Assembly (NCBI GenBank): GCA_020342235.1
Contig: CP073213.1
Location: 1,466,501 to 1,530,500 of the forward strand
Length of the DNA stretch: 64,000 bases
Direction: 5' to 3'
Source of the DNA: Saccharomycopsis phalli
Lineage: Eukaryota > Ascomycota > Saccharomycetes > Ascoideales > Saccharomycopsidaceae
Positions 12,342 to 22,826 of this stretch are shown here, piece after piece (the first letter of the stretch is position 1; the number at the start of each line of letters is the position of its first letter). The notes under the pieces are model-generated. The model worked only from the letters and a program-made list of their open reading frames with translations. It was not told the DNA's origin and made no database searches. A program made the translations under genes and the position numbers.

Positions 12342-12843
12342 TGTTGGATATTGGGTATTAATGATAAGCTTGTTTGTATTAATCGTAGAAAGAACGCGAA
12401 AAGTCAGAAATATGTCCTGATATTTATACCAAAAGTGTCAATCTATTAAACATTTAAATGACCGCGTCGCATTTGTTTACACAACAAGGCCACATGCACT
12501 TGCCTTTGGATGCTTATCGCGTATTCCAGGTCATTTTCAAGTCACTATACCTTGTAATTCACTGGTAAGTGGCATGATATTTTTCTATAAATTTTTATGA
12601 CTTATTTGAATACAATATTGCACATACTAGAATGTTCTAGCAAAAAGAAATGAAATTGTCGGTTTCGTGTCGTGGGCTTTGCTAAGGTATGTATATGCAG
12701 CGGGCGATGAGCAAACGCGAAAATTTCCTTGTGAAATTCTCGCTTTATTCGCGTACCGAGTGATTCTGATATCTTACACGTTAATTTACACCCTCTCTGC
12801 AGCACCTACATTTGCATATTCATTTGTATATCCACATAATTAT
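12342..12843 (-). promoter_or_regulatory. RNR2 promoter with cluster of cell-cycle (MCB/SCB-like) boxes
   Basis: 502 bp between RNR2 and the 3' end of VPS16. ACGCGAAA occurs at 12394-12401 and 12715-12722. CGCGT cores occur at 12463-12467, 12518-12522 and 12750-12754. ACGCGT and ACGCGAAA-like elements are the known targets of MBF/SBF (Swi4/Swi6/Mbp1) in budding yeasts, including DNA-synthesis genes. Five such cores in 0.5 kb of AT-rich DNA is more than expected casually. Confidence 0.65.
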
Positions 12844-15567
12844 TTAGCTAGAAAGGTTTCTAATGTAGTCCTCAATCAATTGAATCGTCACCGGATTTCC
12901 ATGGGTAGAGCTTTGGTTATACTTCTCCAATATCACCTTCAATTGATTAACATCCTTGTTTTTAAACGCCTCCTCTGCTGCACTTTTGTAATTGCCAACA
13001 CGCAAGTACATTTCTATTTTCTCTTGGTGGTCTAGACCGCTTCCCATTAACTCAATGTACAACCCGGCTTGGCGAGTAGCGTCATTTTTGATACACGCCT
13101 TGTAAAACGGGATATAACCCACGGGAGATTTCTTGGAATTTGCAAACGAATAAAGTTCCGACCATTTCTGACACTGGCTGAGCTTTTCAATCACCAAATG
13201 GTAGTACCGCTTGTCATTAATCTTAAACTCCTTTAAGAACTTCTGTATCTTCTTATTTATTGACCCTTGGTCATTTATGACAATGAGTAACGACAATGTT
13301 TCTATTATAGATTTATTGAAGAACAGGATATTAGTGTAAGTTTTCTGCAATGTCCTTTGTTCGTCTAGTAATTTCAACTCTTGCTTTAAATATTTCAAAT
13401 CATTTTGAACTTGTTTGTTGTTATTTTGGATCGCAGAATACGTCGCAATTGCTTCGGTCAAAGATTTATGTTTGTTGTCAAACTTCTGGTATATATCGGT
13501 CAATTGTTGTGGCGTTAAGTTATTAATTTGCTGGTCAATATTCAGTGGCACATCAATTTCCAACCGTAGCTTCGAAATGCTCTCTTCTTGGCTCTGTAAT
13601 TCGTCCTCGGTTTTGCCTAGTAGGGCTAACATAACCTGCTCATTTCCTAGGTACAATTTCTTATCGAAACTCAAATAATATGTCTTCAACTTATCTCTTT
13701 GGTTCAGCGACTTCATCATTTTCTCCCAATAGCTCAATGCTACTTGTTTGTTATTGAGTAACTCAAGAAACTTACTCAATGGTACCTTACCCCCTAGGTA
13801 TATCAAAACATATTCTATTAGCTTATAGTTTCCGGATTCTTCCGCTTTAATTGCAGCTAGGTCGTTTTCCTCCATGTCAAGTAATAATGGAATTTTCTTT
13901 CCAGCGATTGGCTCCATATCTATCAACATTATTGATAACCTCGATCTCCCTTCTTGGTATGCAACTTTACTCACTTCTTCAAACGAGATATTTTTAATTT
14001 CACTCAACTTCTCATTGATTATTGTAAATAATTTCAGATCATCAATGTCATTGGAATATTTTATTTTACTAGAGCACCAGTTGATATAGATCCGATCCAA
14101 CGGCATGTTTAGGCTTTGGCAAACTTTAATGCTAACCAAGTAATGCTTTCGTTTCAATAATAAGTCATACACCAATTGATTGAAATCCATTTGCAAAAAT
14201 TGCTTATATGTGAGGAACATGCCCAATTTGAACGAACGGATCTGGTTTAAAATCTTCAAATTTTCAATAACCTCAATCAAATGATCTGAATCATAAAATT
14301 CCAAGTATAGCTTTGCAAAATTACTAGCTGTGAGTAACTTTTTTTGCCAGTATTGGTCAAACTCTTCTGTTGCGCCCTCAATACAGTCGACTATTGCCTC
14401 TTCTAAAGACGGCTTTATGATAGAAATGTTTTCTAGCGCTGTCAAGTTATCTGTGGGGTTGCTGGAGCGTTTCAAGTCGACGGAATCCAAGAGGATGGAT
14501 GATGGACTCGTTGATCCAATTTTGAAGATATTGACAGTGACCTCAGGTACCCTACTAAAAAGCTCCAACTTTTCGTCTGTTAGTATCCTCATACCATCGA
14601 TCTCGGTGAATATGTGCACTCCACTATCAAAGTAAAGCCTGAGATGATCCTTGCCCGGTCCGATGACAATCAATTCATCAGTATTGACCACTATCCCAAC
14701 AACATCGTTACCACACCATTTTAAATCCAGTACAATGTCATTTGCATCTAACTTGAACTGGTTCAATTTCTTTTGAAAGTCAATGGTCAAAATATATACC
14801 GTGTGGGTGACCTCACAGAATAAGGAAACTATTTCACCATTTGGAGAAACGGCGACTTGAGAAAATGGGCCATAGTTGAAAGCCTTGTCTTGGATGCTTT
14901 GATCGTCAGCGCTAAATATACTATCATTCTGACAGATTAAGACTTCCGTGTTTTTGGTTAAGCTTTTACTTCCGGAAATCACTGACCACGACTTAATGCC
15001 AGCAATATCCTGGTGTGAAATTGCACGAGGAAAAGGATTATCGACATCTTTCACGTATACAAAGGTATTATTATTCAACAATACAATAAATCCGTCGTCG
15101 TAAAACCTGCAATCATTGATTCCAATATTCTCGATATCATAGCCCAAGTTGAACTCATGGAAATTCTCGGAAAAATCAAAGTAGTTACGCACTTTCCCGC
15201 TTTCCAATACTATTACTAGATGCTCTTTCTTTGTCCAGCCAAAGCTAGCTATCTTGCCGTTCTTTCCTTCGTCCCAGCTAATGCTGTATATCTCTTCTCC
15301 CGACCCTGAATATATCTCAATTTCCTTAACACTCTTGTCTCCCACAACGTTCTGAATGCCCTTGTGTCTATCTTTGGGATATAACGCAATAGCGGTGCAA
15401 TAATTCGAGGTGGCTATCTGGTACTTGTCCAAATGTTTCTCCCACGAAAAAGTATAATTATCTCGTAATCTATAGAATATATCATGTAATCTTTCCCAGC
15501 CTAACAGTTAGATATCCACTAGATTAAGGTTGGGTTACTTACCTAAGCTTGGATTGGATATTACCAT
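12844..15567 (-). CDS. VPS16: Vacuolar sorting protein Vps16, two exons
   Basis: The long frame has no ATG at its head. A 42-nt intron (15501-15542; GTAAGT...TCTAAC...TAG) joins a 25-nt exon 1 (15543-15567) to exon 2 (12844-15500), giving 893 residues. The spliced N-terminus reads MVISNPSLGWERLHDIFYRL, which matches the start of fungal Vps16 (NPS-x-WE). Without splicing the frame meets a stop at 15508-15510. The N-terminal half is the Vps16 beta-propeller region and the C-terminal half is helical. Vps16 is a core subunit of HOPS and CORVET, which tether membranes at the vacuole and endosome. It diverges from MSD1 with only about 120 bp between starts. Confidence 0.88.
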
Positions 15568-15688
15568 GTGGACTCAATGACAATGAACAGCCTAGATGAT
15601 ACCCCATTATGTAATCCCAAAATGACATGCGTATGTAAGCCATTACTAACGGTAATATCTGGACATCACTTGACCATACATTGCAATA

Positions 15689-17605
15689 ATGACGGTTACA
15701 AAGTATATTGTTACAAATATACGACGGTTGTCGAGTAAGGTTTTAGTTCCCGAAAAGCATTCAACCCTTGCAAAATTCCAATTTCCAAAGAGCACACATA
15801 CCATTGGCCAAGTGGATGAGAATTTCAAGTCGCTCTTGTCGAGGCTGGTGACCATTCATGGCTGGCTTAATAAAAAGCCAAAAAAAATATCCAAGGCGTT
15901 GCTATTTGGTCAATTGAGAGATACAAATGGCGATCTTGTTCAGCTTATTTGTAAAGATGAGTCGATGATTGCCGATATTAACCGTCTTCAGGTGGAAGAC
16001 GCAGTGTCCATACAAGGAGATATATGTGAGAGTAAAGCCAAGCTGGCAAACTGGGACTTGAACATCAGCTCGTTCCAGGTTCTTAATAGAGCCAATGAAA
16101 AGGCGTCACAGCTTGAGGCCTTGAAATATAACGGCAATCAGTATAATTTCCCTCCAGAATTTAGATACCTCCAGCTCAGAATACCAGAGTTCCACAACAT
16201 GCTAAAGCTTCGTTCGCTTGCCACCAAAACTGTCCGGGACTCTCTCATTAGCCACGGGTTTTGTGAAATTGAGACTCCGCTTTTATTCAAATCTACGCCC
16301 GAGGGTGCGCGAGAGTTTCTTGTTCCTACTAGAGAGAAGCACAAGTTTTATGCGTTACCTCAGTCACCGCAGCAATACAAGCAGCTTTTAATGGCTTCCG
16401 GGGTGCATAAATACTTCCAAATAGCCAAGTGTTTTAGAGACGAGGATCTTCGTGCTGATAGACAGCCTGAATTCACCCAGATTGATTTGGAGATGGCGTT
16501 TTCCACGGGAGAAGACGTACGGAGGGTTGTCCAAGCATTGGTGGCTAGTGTGTGGAAGTCAGTAAGAGGCTTGAACATTCATGTTCCAAGCGGTGACACT
16601 GAGATTAGTACTGGTGCTACATTTCCAACAATTGACTATATTGATTGCTTGAAAAACTATGGGATAGACAAGCCAGACTTGAGGTCCACGCTAAAGTTTG
16701 TGGACATCAGCGAGTATTTCAGTAATCCTGAGAATCCAGATTTTCCAGTGATCGAGGCATGCGTCTTAAAGGGACAAGTTGATGGGTTGAACGACTTGCT
16801 TCATTCAAAGGAATACAAATCACGGGTTCCAGTCGGGGTGGTGATAAAGAGCGATGACGATCTTCACAATTGGTACAAAAGTATTGGAACCATGGCAGAC
16901 TTTGATCACACGCAATTGGCTGGTATCAATAAGAAGTTGAACTTACAAGTTGGCGACATTATTGCAGTTTCCACCAGAGCAAACTTTCCGTATGAGAATC
17001 CAACACCGCTTGGTAGATTTCGTCAATTGGCAATTGAGAATTACCCAGAAAGCTGGAGACGGACTGGGGTAGACAAGGATACGTTTGTGGCGACATGGGT
17101 GGTTAACTTCCCCTTGTTTTCTCCCGCCGAGGCTGATGTGACAGGACCATATCCAAAGTATGACTATTCGAGCTTGGAATCCACCCACCATCCATTCACC
17201 ATGTTGAAGTTGGATGACTATGATAAATTGTCGGAGGAAAAGCAATATTTGGACATCAAGGGAGACCACTATGATCTTGTGATTAACGGGGTGGAAGTAG
17301 GAGGAGGATCCAGAAGAATCCACGACCCACAACTACAAAATTATATTTTTAAAAATGTATTGAAAATATCCAATTCCGAAGAATTGTTTGGTCACTTGTT
17401 GAAAGCCTTTGATTTGGGATGCCCGCCACACGCAGGACTAGCTATAGGATTTGACCGGATGATGGCTATGCTATTAGGCTATTCCAGTATCCGAAATGTC
17501 ATTGCCTTTCCTAAGAATCAATCTGGGGTCGATATGGTGGTCGAAAGTCCAAGTAAAGTGGCTGACAATCGGTTAAAAGAGTATAATATCACCAGCATTG
17601 AGTAG
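15689..17605 (+). CDS. MSD1: Mitochondrial aspartyl-tRNA synthetase
   Basis: 638 residues with an ATG at 15689. The first 25 residues are basic and lack acidic residues, as in a mitochondrial presequence. An OB-fold anticodon-binding domain (VTIHGWL...GQLRDTNGD) is followed by class II motif 1 (IETPLLFKSTPEGA), motif 2 (FRDEDLRADRQPEFTQIDLEMAF) and motif 3 (GLAIGFDRMMAMLLG). The bacterial-type insertion domain is present, and a GVEVGGGSRRIHD stretch precedes motif 3. The enzyme charges mitochondrial tRNA-Asp. Its last codons (YNITSIE, stop) resemble the unit of the tandem array that starts at the stop codon. Confidence 0.93.
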   Translation: MTVTKYIVTNIRRLSSKVLVPEKHSTLAKFQFPKSTHTIGQVDENFKSLLSRLVTIHGWLNKKPKKISKALLFGQLRDTNGDLVQLICKDESMIADINRLQVEDAVSIQGDICESKAKLANWDLNISSFQVLNRANEKASQLEALKYNGNQYNFPPEFRYLQLRIPEFHNMLKLRSLATKTVRDSLISHGFCEIETPLLFKSTPEGAREFLVPTREKHKFYALPQSPQQYKQLLMASGVHKYFQIAKCFRDEDLRADRQPEFTQIDLEMAFSTGEDVRRVVQALVASVWKSVRGLNIHVPSGDTEISTGATFPTIDYIDCLKNYGIDKPDLRSTLKFVDISEYFSNPENPDFPVIEACVLKGQVDGLNDLLHSKEYKSRVPVGVVIKSDDDLHNWYKSIGTMADFDHTQLAGINKKLNLQVGDIIAVSTRANFPYENPTPLGRFRQLAIENYPESWRRTGVDKDTFVATWVVNFPLFSPAEADVTGPYPKYDYSSLESTHHPFTMLKLDDYDKLSEEKQYLDIKGDHYDLVINGVEVGGGSRRIHDPQLQNYIFKNVLKISNSEELFGHLLKAFDLGCPPHAGLAIGFDRMMAMLLGYSSIRNVIAFPKNQSGVDMVVESPSKVADNRLKEYNITSIE

Positions 17606-17688
17606 GGATAATTATACCACCATGAAAGGGATAATTATACCAACATGTCTAGGAATAATTATACCAGCATGACTAGGAATAAATGATC
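17581..17688 (+). repeat. Tandem ~24-bp repeat starting inside the MSD1 stop region
   Basis: Three clear units, 17605-17627, 17628-17651 and 17652-17675, each GGRATAATTATACCAnCATG plus a few bases, then a partial fourth. The final MSD1 codons (17581-17604) align with the unit: ATAATATCACCAGCAT against ATAATTATACCAGCAT. The array therefore appears to be built from the gene's own 3' coding end. Confidence 0.85.
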
Positions 17689-17740
17689 TTGTATATAGCA
17701 CAAATTTAAACAATCTGCAAACAGTTGTAGTATTTTCCAG

Positions 17741-18064
17741 TCAAATGTTCAAATAGTCCGCTGCCACTAATAGTTCAAGAGCCATCTCAGTAGGAATCTC
17801 AAACTCGGGCACAGTATCAGACGTCTTATATTTGTGATGATAATAAAAATATTCAATCACTTTCTGAAGCAGCACCGAATCTATCTCTGGTAATGTGATC
17901 CGGTTCAACTTGCTCTCTTGAAATTCAAACTTCTCATCAAGCATAGACGCCAAAGTTGGAGAAATAATTGCAACTTCCCGTAATACTATAAATTCAAACC
18001 CATCCGAAGATACTAGTTTCACGTATTTGGATCGGTGGCTATTTTCTTCCTCCGAGTCGGACAT
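17741..18064 (-). CDS. ELC1: Elongin C homologue
   Basis: 107 residues with an ATG at 18064. It is a Skp1/BTB-fold protein: YVKLVSSDGFEFIVLREVAIISPTLASML at the N-terminus, LPEIDSVLLQKVIEYFYYHHKY in the middle, and ELLVAADYLNI at the C-terminus, where elongin C binds its BC-box partners. Size and sequence fit yeast Elc1, which acts in cullin-3-type ubiquitin ligases, for example in degradation of stalled RNA polymerase II with Ela1, and in a Rad7-containing ligase. It converges on MSD1. Confidence 0.93.
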   Translation of the reverse strand: MSDSEEENSHRSKYVKLVSSDGFEFIVLREVAIISPTLASMLDEKFEFQESKLNRITLPEIDSVLLQKVIEYFYYHHKYKTSDTVPEFEIPTEMALELLVAADYLNI

Positions 18065-18330
18065 TGTTTAGTTATTCTGGTTATGTCTACTTGTATTTTT
18101 CCTCTACAAGTAGGAGCCTTGGTACAGTGAGTGGGCTTAACGAATATATAGCTACACTCTGGAAATTTCTGCCATTTGACGTCTGATATTGTTTTATTCT
18201 ATTATATAGTAATCACTTATGTTGCTGTTTCCTAGATTGCGGATGGTCACAGTGAGAAAATGGGGGTACTTTGCGTCAAGTCCTATGTATAATTGAGGAT
18301 TTTCAATTCAGCATTATATAGAAGGGCATA

Positions 18331-20196
18331 TTAGCTTTGTGAGAGTAAAGGTTTGCACTTTTGCCATAATTCTTCAACCTTTGGTCTCTGGTCAGTCTTG
18401 ACATGAGAAAAGTTGGCTAAAAGAACAATCAAATTATTCTTCAAAGCCTGGGTAAACTGGTCAGTCTTTTGATCAATTTCATTAATAGATCCCTCTACTG
18501 AGCTAAGAATGTTAATGATCTCTTCTTGAGTGAGAATTCCAAATGTCTTCTCATTTACTAGAGTCGCTAATATCAAATAGATTTGTGCCAACTGTCTGTG
18601 GTCTGGCATTTCCGACAATTTGCTTAATATCAACGTCTTGGCCATATCTAACAATTCCAAGTTGACGTCTGGTTTTTTGCATTCAAATAACACAATGTAC
18701 TGCGTCAATTCATAAATAGCATCATAATTATGCTCGCCAATTTCATCTATCGTTATTCTTGGTTTTGCAAACTCTAGCTTGGGCAATTTGTCCTTCAAGT
18801 ATGACCATACAAGAGAAGAAAACACCTCACTAAGATCCAATTTAGACGAATTTGCATCGTAGTTTACAAAGTTGCGCAAAAAATTTTTCAAGAATCTGAG
18901 AATCAAGGTCAAGTTGACTCTAGTGAAAAACATACTGTTGAAGTTCACAAGGATTAATTTTTCCAACAAACGAAACTTCTCATGAAAAGGTGTCACAAAT
19001 TGAGCCTTGTATTCTTCTTTGATGTTTGGGGACACTAACAAATTTCTAAGTAAATGAAACAAGCTTTGGTCAAGTAACGGCTCGGTGAAGTAGTTCACAT
19101 GCTTCTGGTAATCAGTAAGACTAACGCTGCCATTCTCCAATTGTAATTTCTTAAGATATAAATTTAAATCTGCCTCTGGCGGCTCAATATTTCTGATGAT
19201 CTTGTTAATTAACATTGGCTCAATTTGGAATAAACTGTCTCTGTCGCCAGTATTGGTAATGGAATTGGCAATAACCAAAAAGCATGACGATCTAACATAG
19301 TTGTTCTCAGTGGTATCCAATGTTTTCAAAACCATATTGATGTCACTTTTGTTGCTATTGTTCACATTAGCTATCAAAGTGCAAACCACAGCAAATACCT
19401 TCCGGTTCAAGTCTTTTTGATTGTCCATTAACTCAGCAGGAACATTGATTTTACCAAGGTCTTCTAACACATCGAATAAGTCTGCAACTAATGTTCTCTC
19501 AGTAAATACCAAGTCATCATACTCGGAAAAGAAGTATAAAATCCGGGTCAAATTCTCGCTATAAGTAAACAGTTGAGCGTCAGGGTCATTTTCCACATCA
19601 GCTACCAGGTCATCTAATAATTCAACTAAATAATATAAATCATCTAAGGTGACTTTAATATCCACTTTGTCGATGGTTAAGGAAGCTGTGGTAATCTCAG
19701 CATAAAGGAATTCTACCAAGTTGACGACGTCTTCTTCTTGCTTGACTTGCATCAAAAAATACACAAGTACTTTCTGGATGATCATGCCTTGAGCAAGATT
19801 AATTGCTGTAGTTTTTTCAGGGTCGCTAATAAGCAAGTTCTTCAACAACAACACCACACGTTCGCCAACATCCCCATAAAGTAAACTTGGGATTGCCTTC
19901 ACAAACGACTGGTTCTCGGTCAATTTTATACAGTTCTCTTGGTCATACGCGACAAAATTGATCAAGGTTCTCAAAACCTCCATAGCTAGTACCTCATTGT
20001 GGCTATTTGCCGCTTGTTCCAACAACTCTGTCAAGTACCCAAGGTTATTCCGAAGCTCGGCATTTTTGCGATTATTACCGTCCCGTAGCTCCACAGCTAA
20101 TCCATCAAGTTGTTTAATTACAAATTCCTGGTTTCTGTCGACAGTTTCCAAGTTGACTTTCACCAAATCCTTGATAATCTGCTCGATTTCTGCCAT
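18331..20196 (-). CDS. BEM4: Armadillo-type protein, Bem4/SmgGDS-like
   Basis: 621 residues from the ATG at 20196 (MAEIEQIIKDL); the in-frame TTG at 20220 is unlikely. The protein is all-helical with ARM-like repeats: ELLEQAANSHNEVLAMEVLRTLINFV, YVRSSCFLVIANSIT and LFHLLRNLLVSPNIKEEYK. Length (about 630) and helical pattern fit fungal Bem4, a relative of SmgGDS that binds Rho-type GTPases and supports bud emergence and MAPK signalling. This is a family-level judgement without a diagnostic motif, so another ARM protein is possible. Confidence 0.55.
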   Translation of the reverse strand: MAEIEQIIKDLVKVNLETVDRNQEFVIKQLDGLAVELRDGNNRKNAELRNNLGYLTELLEQAANSHNEVLAMEVLRTLINFVAYDQENCIKLTENQSFVKAIPSLLYGDVGERVVLLLKNLLISDPEKTTAINLAQGMIIQKVLVYFLMQVKQEEDVVNLVEFLYAEITTASLTIDKVDIKVTLDDLYYLVELLDDLVADVENDPDAQLFTYSENLTRILYFFSEYDDLVFTERTLVADLFDVLEDLGKINVPAELMDNQKDLNRKVFAVVCTLIANVNNSNKSDINMVLKTLDTTENNYVRSSCFLVIANSITNTGDRDSLFQIEPMLINKIIRNIEPPEADLNLYLKKLQLENGSVSLTDYQKHVNYFTEPLLDQSLFHLLRNLLVSPNIKEEYKAQFVTPFHEKFRLLEKLILVNFNSMFFTRVNLTLILRFLKNFLRNFVNYDANSSKLDLSEVFSSLVWSYLKDKLPKLEFAKPRITIDEIGEHNYDAIYELTQYIVLFECKKPDVNLELLDMAKTLILSKLSEMPDHRQLAQIYLILATLVNEKTFGILTQEEIINILSSVEGSINEIDQKTDQFTQALKNNLIVLLANFSHVKTDQRPKVEELWQKCKPLLSQS

Positions 20197-20323
20197 GATA
20201 AGTGTCTTGGTAATGTACAAATTTACAAATGCATGTGACCTAAACTAGGTCAAAGGCTGAGCTGCTGGATCTACAGGGATGATTCGTTATACTATGTTTA
20301 CATAAATATTTTAGAATATTAAC

Positions 20324-21733
20324 TCAAGCGTGGTCTTCGTCTTGGAACTTATTTCCTTCAAAGCTGCCTGACAATAAGGGCCTTATTGAAGAGTTGGTCA
20401 CCAAGGATTGTGTCTTTGAAACCGCCAGAGATGGCGTGTTGGCATTATATTTGATAGCAGCATGGTTAAACTGTGCCGACTGAGTGTTGATTGCCAAATT
20501 CTTGATGTTTGTAGTAGACGGTATCGCTGGATTATTGTTCTGTTGCAGCACTTCTGCCGCTGCCACTCTATGGGAATTTATGTCATTAATACTCAAGTAA
20601 AACACGCCAATCAATATCAATGTAATGCCAACGAATATCATGATTATTTCTTGTAATTTTAACTTATTGAACTGGTTAAAATATATCAATCCATTGAGAA
20701 TATTCACGATGTTGTACACGCAGAATATCAACGGAAACATGATGGAGCTGGATATGATCTTCAACCCGAGATTTAAATAGTATACCTGCATCACTGCACA
20801 AAATACCCATCCACTTAAAATGAGCCACGATTGATAATTCTTAATATCTTGTAGTGTCTTCTCAGTGACTGCAATAATGACAATCTCCACTGCAGACTTT
20901 GCCAATAAAAGAGCATGCGCAGATAAATTACCACATATCACACTGTACAAAATTCCCTGGGTAAATGGAATATTTTGACACTCCACAAAGTTTAATTTAG
21001 ATGCAATTATTGTGAACAACCTAGCACCCATTCCTTTTATCTTCTTGCACGACCATGTCGGTCTTGTTTCATGGACGGAAACGATTATAGAATCGTGTTT
21101 AAAGACAGGTGGACCTGCCAATAGTGCATCATTCTCATTATAGTATTCTGTAATCCCGTCAGAATTGTCTGTTTCCTGCACTGGCTCATCACTGACCATT
21201 TCTGTTTTGTTGTTGTCTAAAAACCATTGCAAGGCAGAAATATACACCAAAATGGTGATAATCAACCCAATAGAAAGATTAAACCAGACAATAAACGCCT
21301 GTCTTTTCAATAGTTCCAACAACTCTTGCAAATTGTGATTAGGCTCTGGCAATGATCCAAAATACCCAATGAAAAAAGCACCAATACTCACAAACACCGT
21401 ACCCCGCAACATGAAATTCGTAAAAGACTCGTTTAAAATCAAAAACCCGCATATAGAATTAAATACCAAGCCAACAGCTTGCAAAGGACTCAAAACAATC
21501 AATGGCAATGTTGTGATTTGGATACTAGAGCCCACAACATTCGACATTATGAATAAAAAGCACCCCAACTGCCACAAAGGCCTCCTATATGGTGGACGAT
21601 GGCGCTGGTTTCTTGGCTTTGCTTCCTCTGTCAAATGAGACTTCCTTTGTAAGGTTAGCCCAATCGACTGTGTGGCCAATGATACAATCCCCACTAGTAT
21701 TCCAATAAGAATGGAATTAAATGATCCAGTCAT
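20324..21733 (-). CDS. NIPA-like (DUF803) multi-spanning membrane protein, putative Mg2+ transporter
   Basis: 469 residues with an ATG at 21733. It has about nine hydrophobic spans. The N-terminal part is typical of the NIPA family: FNSILIGILVGIVSLATQSIGLTLQRK, LWQLGCFLFIMSNVVGSSIQ, LPLIVLSPLQAVGLVFN and LNESF. A hydrophilic insertion of about 75 residues (around 170-240) separates the two membrane halves. Human NIPA1/2 carry Mg2+ and the fold belongs to the drug/metabolite transporter superfamily; the substrate here is inferred. The C-terminal 80 residues are Asn/Ser-rich and probably cytosolic. The gene diverges from the F-box gene across 190 bp. Confidence 0.75.
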   Translation of the reverse strand: MTGSFNSILIGILVGIVSLATQSIGLTLQRKSHLTEEAKPRNQRHRPPYRRPLWQLGCFLFIMSNVVGSSIQITTLPLIVLSPLQAVGLVFNSICGFLILNESFTNFMLRGTVFVSIGAFFIGYFGSLPEPNHNLQELLELLKRQAFIVWFNLSIGLIITILVYISALQWFLDNNKTEMVSDEPVQETDNSDGITEYYNENDALLAGPPVFKHDSIIVSVHETRPTWSCKKIKGMGARLFTIIASKLNFVECQNIPFTQGILYSVICGNLSAHALLLAKSAVEIVIIAVTEKTLQDIKNYQSWLILSGWVFCAVMQVYYLNLGLKIISSSIMFPLIFCVYNIVNILNGLIYFNQFNKLKLQEIIMIFVGITLILIGVFYLSINDINSHRVAAAEVLQQNNNPAIPSTTNIKNLAINTQSAQFNHAAIKYNANTPSLAVSKTQSLVTNSSIRPLLSGSFEGNKFQDEDHA

Positions 21734-21923
21734 CGCTACCCAACTGCTTCAATGTATTTAGTAAATATTACCTGGTATATTCGTAGAACAGCTAAGTATT
21801 GGCAGATAAATCCTCTTGTTCCACCTGTCAAGGCTGAGAGTGACCTTAATCAAGGACTTAAAAATGGTCACGTGATATTAGTGTGGGAAAATAAAATTTT
21901 GGGATGCTCATCTATAGTGGGAA

Positions 21924-22826
21924 ATGGGATTTATACTACCCGGCAGGCCATTAAGAAAAAAGAGACGGGTGGCAAGTCAAAAGAAACAGATTGATGAAGT
22001 TTCTATTAAAAAAATTGAATCTGCGCCAATCCATGAGTCAATACTTCAAAAGCTTCCGTTGGAAATACTTCACGAAATTTTTGTGTTAAGTGATTTAACA
22101 AGCTTGCCTTTGACCAATAGGTATTTCAACAAAGCGTTGGCATATGATCCATATTTGGCATTATGTGCTTTGGATAGGCATGTATATCATGTTGAACAAG
22201 AACTTAATAGCACGTTGGTTGTAAGGCGTGTTCTAGACTTGAATGTATTAAATTACAAGTTTGTGACGGTAGAATTACTACAAAGTGTTAATTTTGATTT
22301 GATTCTTCCTTTAGATGCCATTCTGGACAGATTGGAGTCTTGTGACGACGGGATAAAACAAGAAACATTTGACTTTCCCAAGTCATTTCATACAATTCCA
22401 ATGACTAGTCGAAAGTTGGATATTATAGACTTTTTCACTCAAAAAACTGAAAACATTCGAATGCAAGATATAGATTGCATTGCTTCAGATTGCTGCCTAT
22501 CTGACATTACTAACGAGGAATGTGAGTTTGTGATTGAAAGATTATACAAGTATTGTTCACTGCATCAATATGCTTTTAGACCACTTGTTTCTGCTATTGA
22601 TCGTAGTCGGTTTTCTGTTGCAAAGCTCTTAATGAGTATGATGGACGTCTCTGTTAGAGAAGTAAGCCTGGAGTTGTGGCACACGGCAATACAAAACGAG
22701 TCAACGGCCATGGCTCGCTTTCTACTAAAAAACAAGGTCTCGATCCCTCCTGATTGTATGAAAGAGGTATCAAGTTATCATTTTTCAGATACGGATTTGG
22801 GCGACTCTTTGCTGGACGAAGACTAG
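21924..22826 (+). CDS. F-box protein of unknown target
   Basis: 300 residues with an ATG at 21924. The start is basic (RPLRKKRRVASQKK, possible nuclear localisation). An F-box lies at about 38-80: ILQKLPLEILHEIFVLSDLTSLPLTNRYF. The remainder is helical; the last third (VSAIDRSRFSVAKLLMSM, HTAIQNESTAMARFLLKN) looks like degenerate ankyrin repeats. F-box proteins link substrates to Skp1-cullin-F-box ubiquitin ligases. I recognise no named orthologue. The region just upstream contains a CACGTG site. Confidence 0.65.
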   Translation: MGFILPGRPLRKKRRVASQKKQIDEVSIKKIESAPIHESILQKLPLEILHEIFVLSDLTSLPLTNRYFNKALAYDPYLALCALDRHVYHVEQELNSTLVVRRVLDLNVLNYKFVTVELLQSVNFDLILPLDAILDRLESCDDGIKQETFDFPKSFHTIPMTSRKLDIIDFFTQKTENIRMQDIDCIASDCCLSDITNEECEFVIERLYKYCSLHQYAFRPLVSAIDRSRFSVAKLLMSMMDVSVREVSLELWHTAIQNESTAMARFLLKNKVSIPPDCMKEVSSYHFSDTDLGDSLLDED

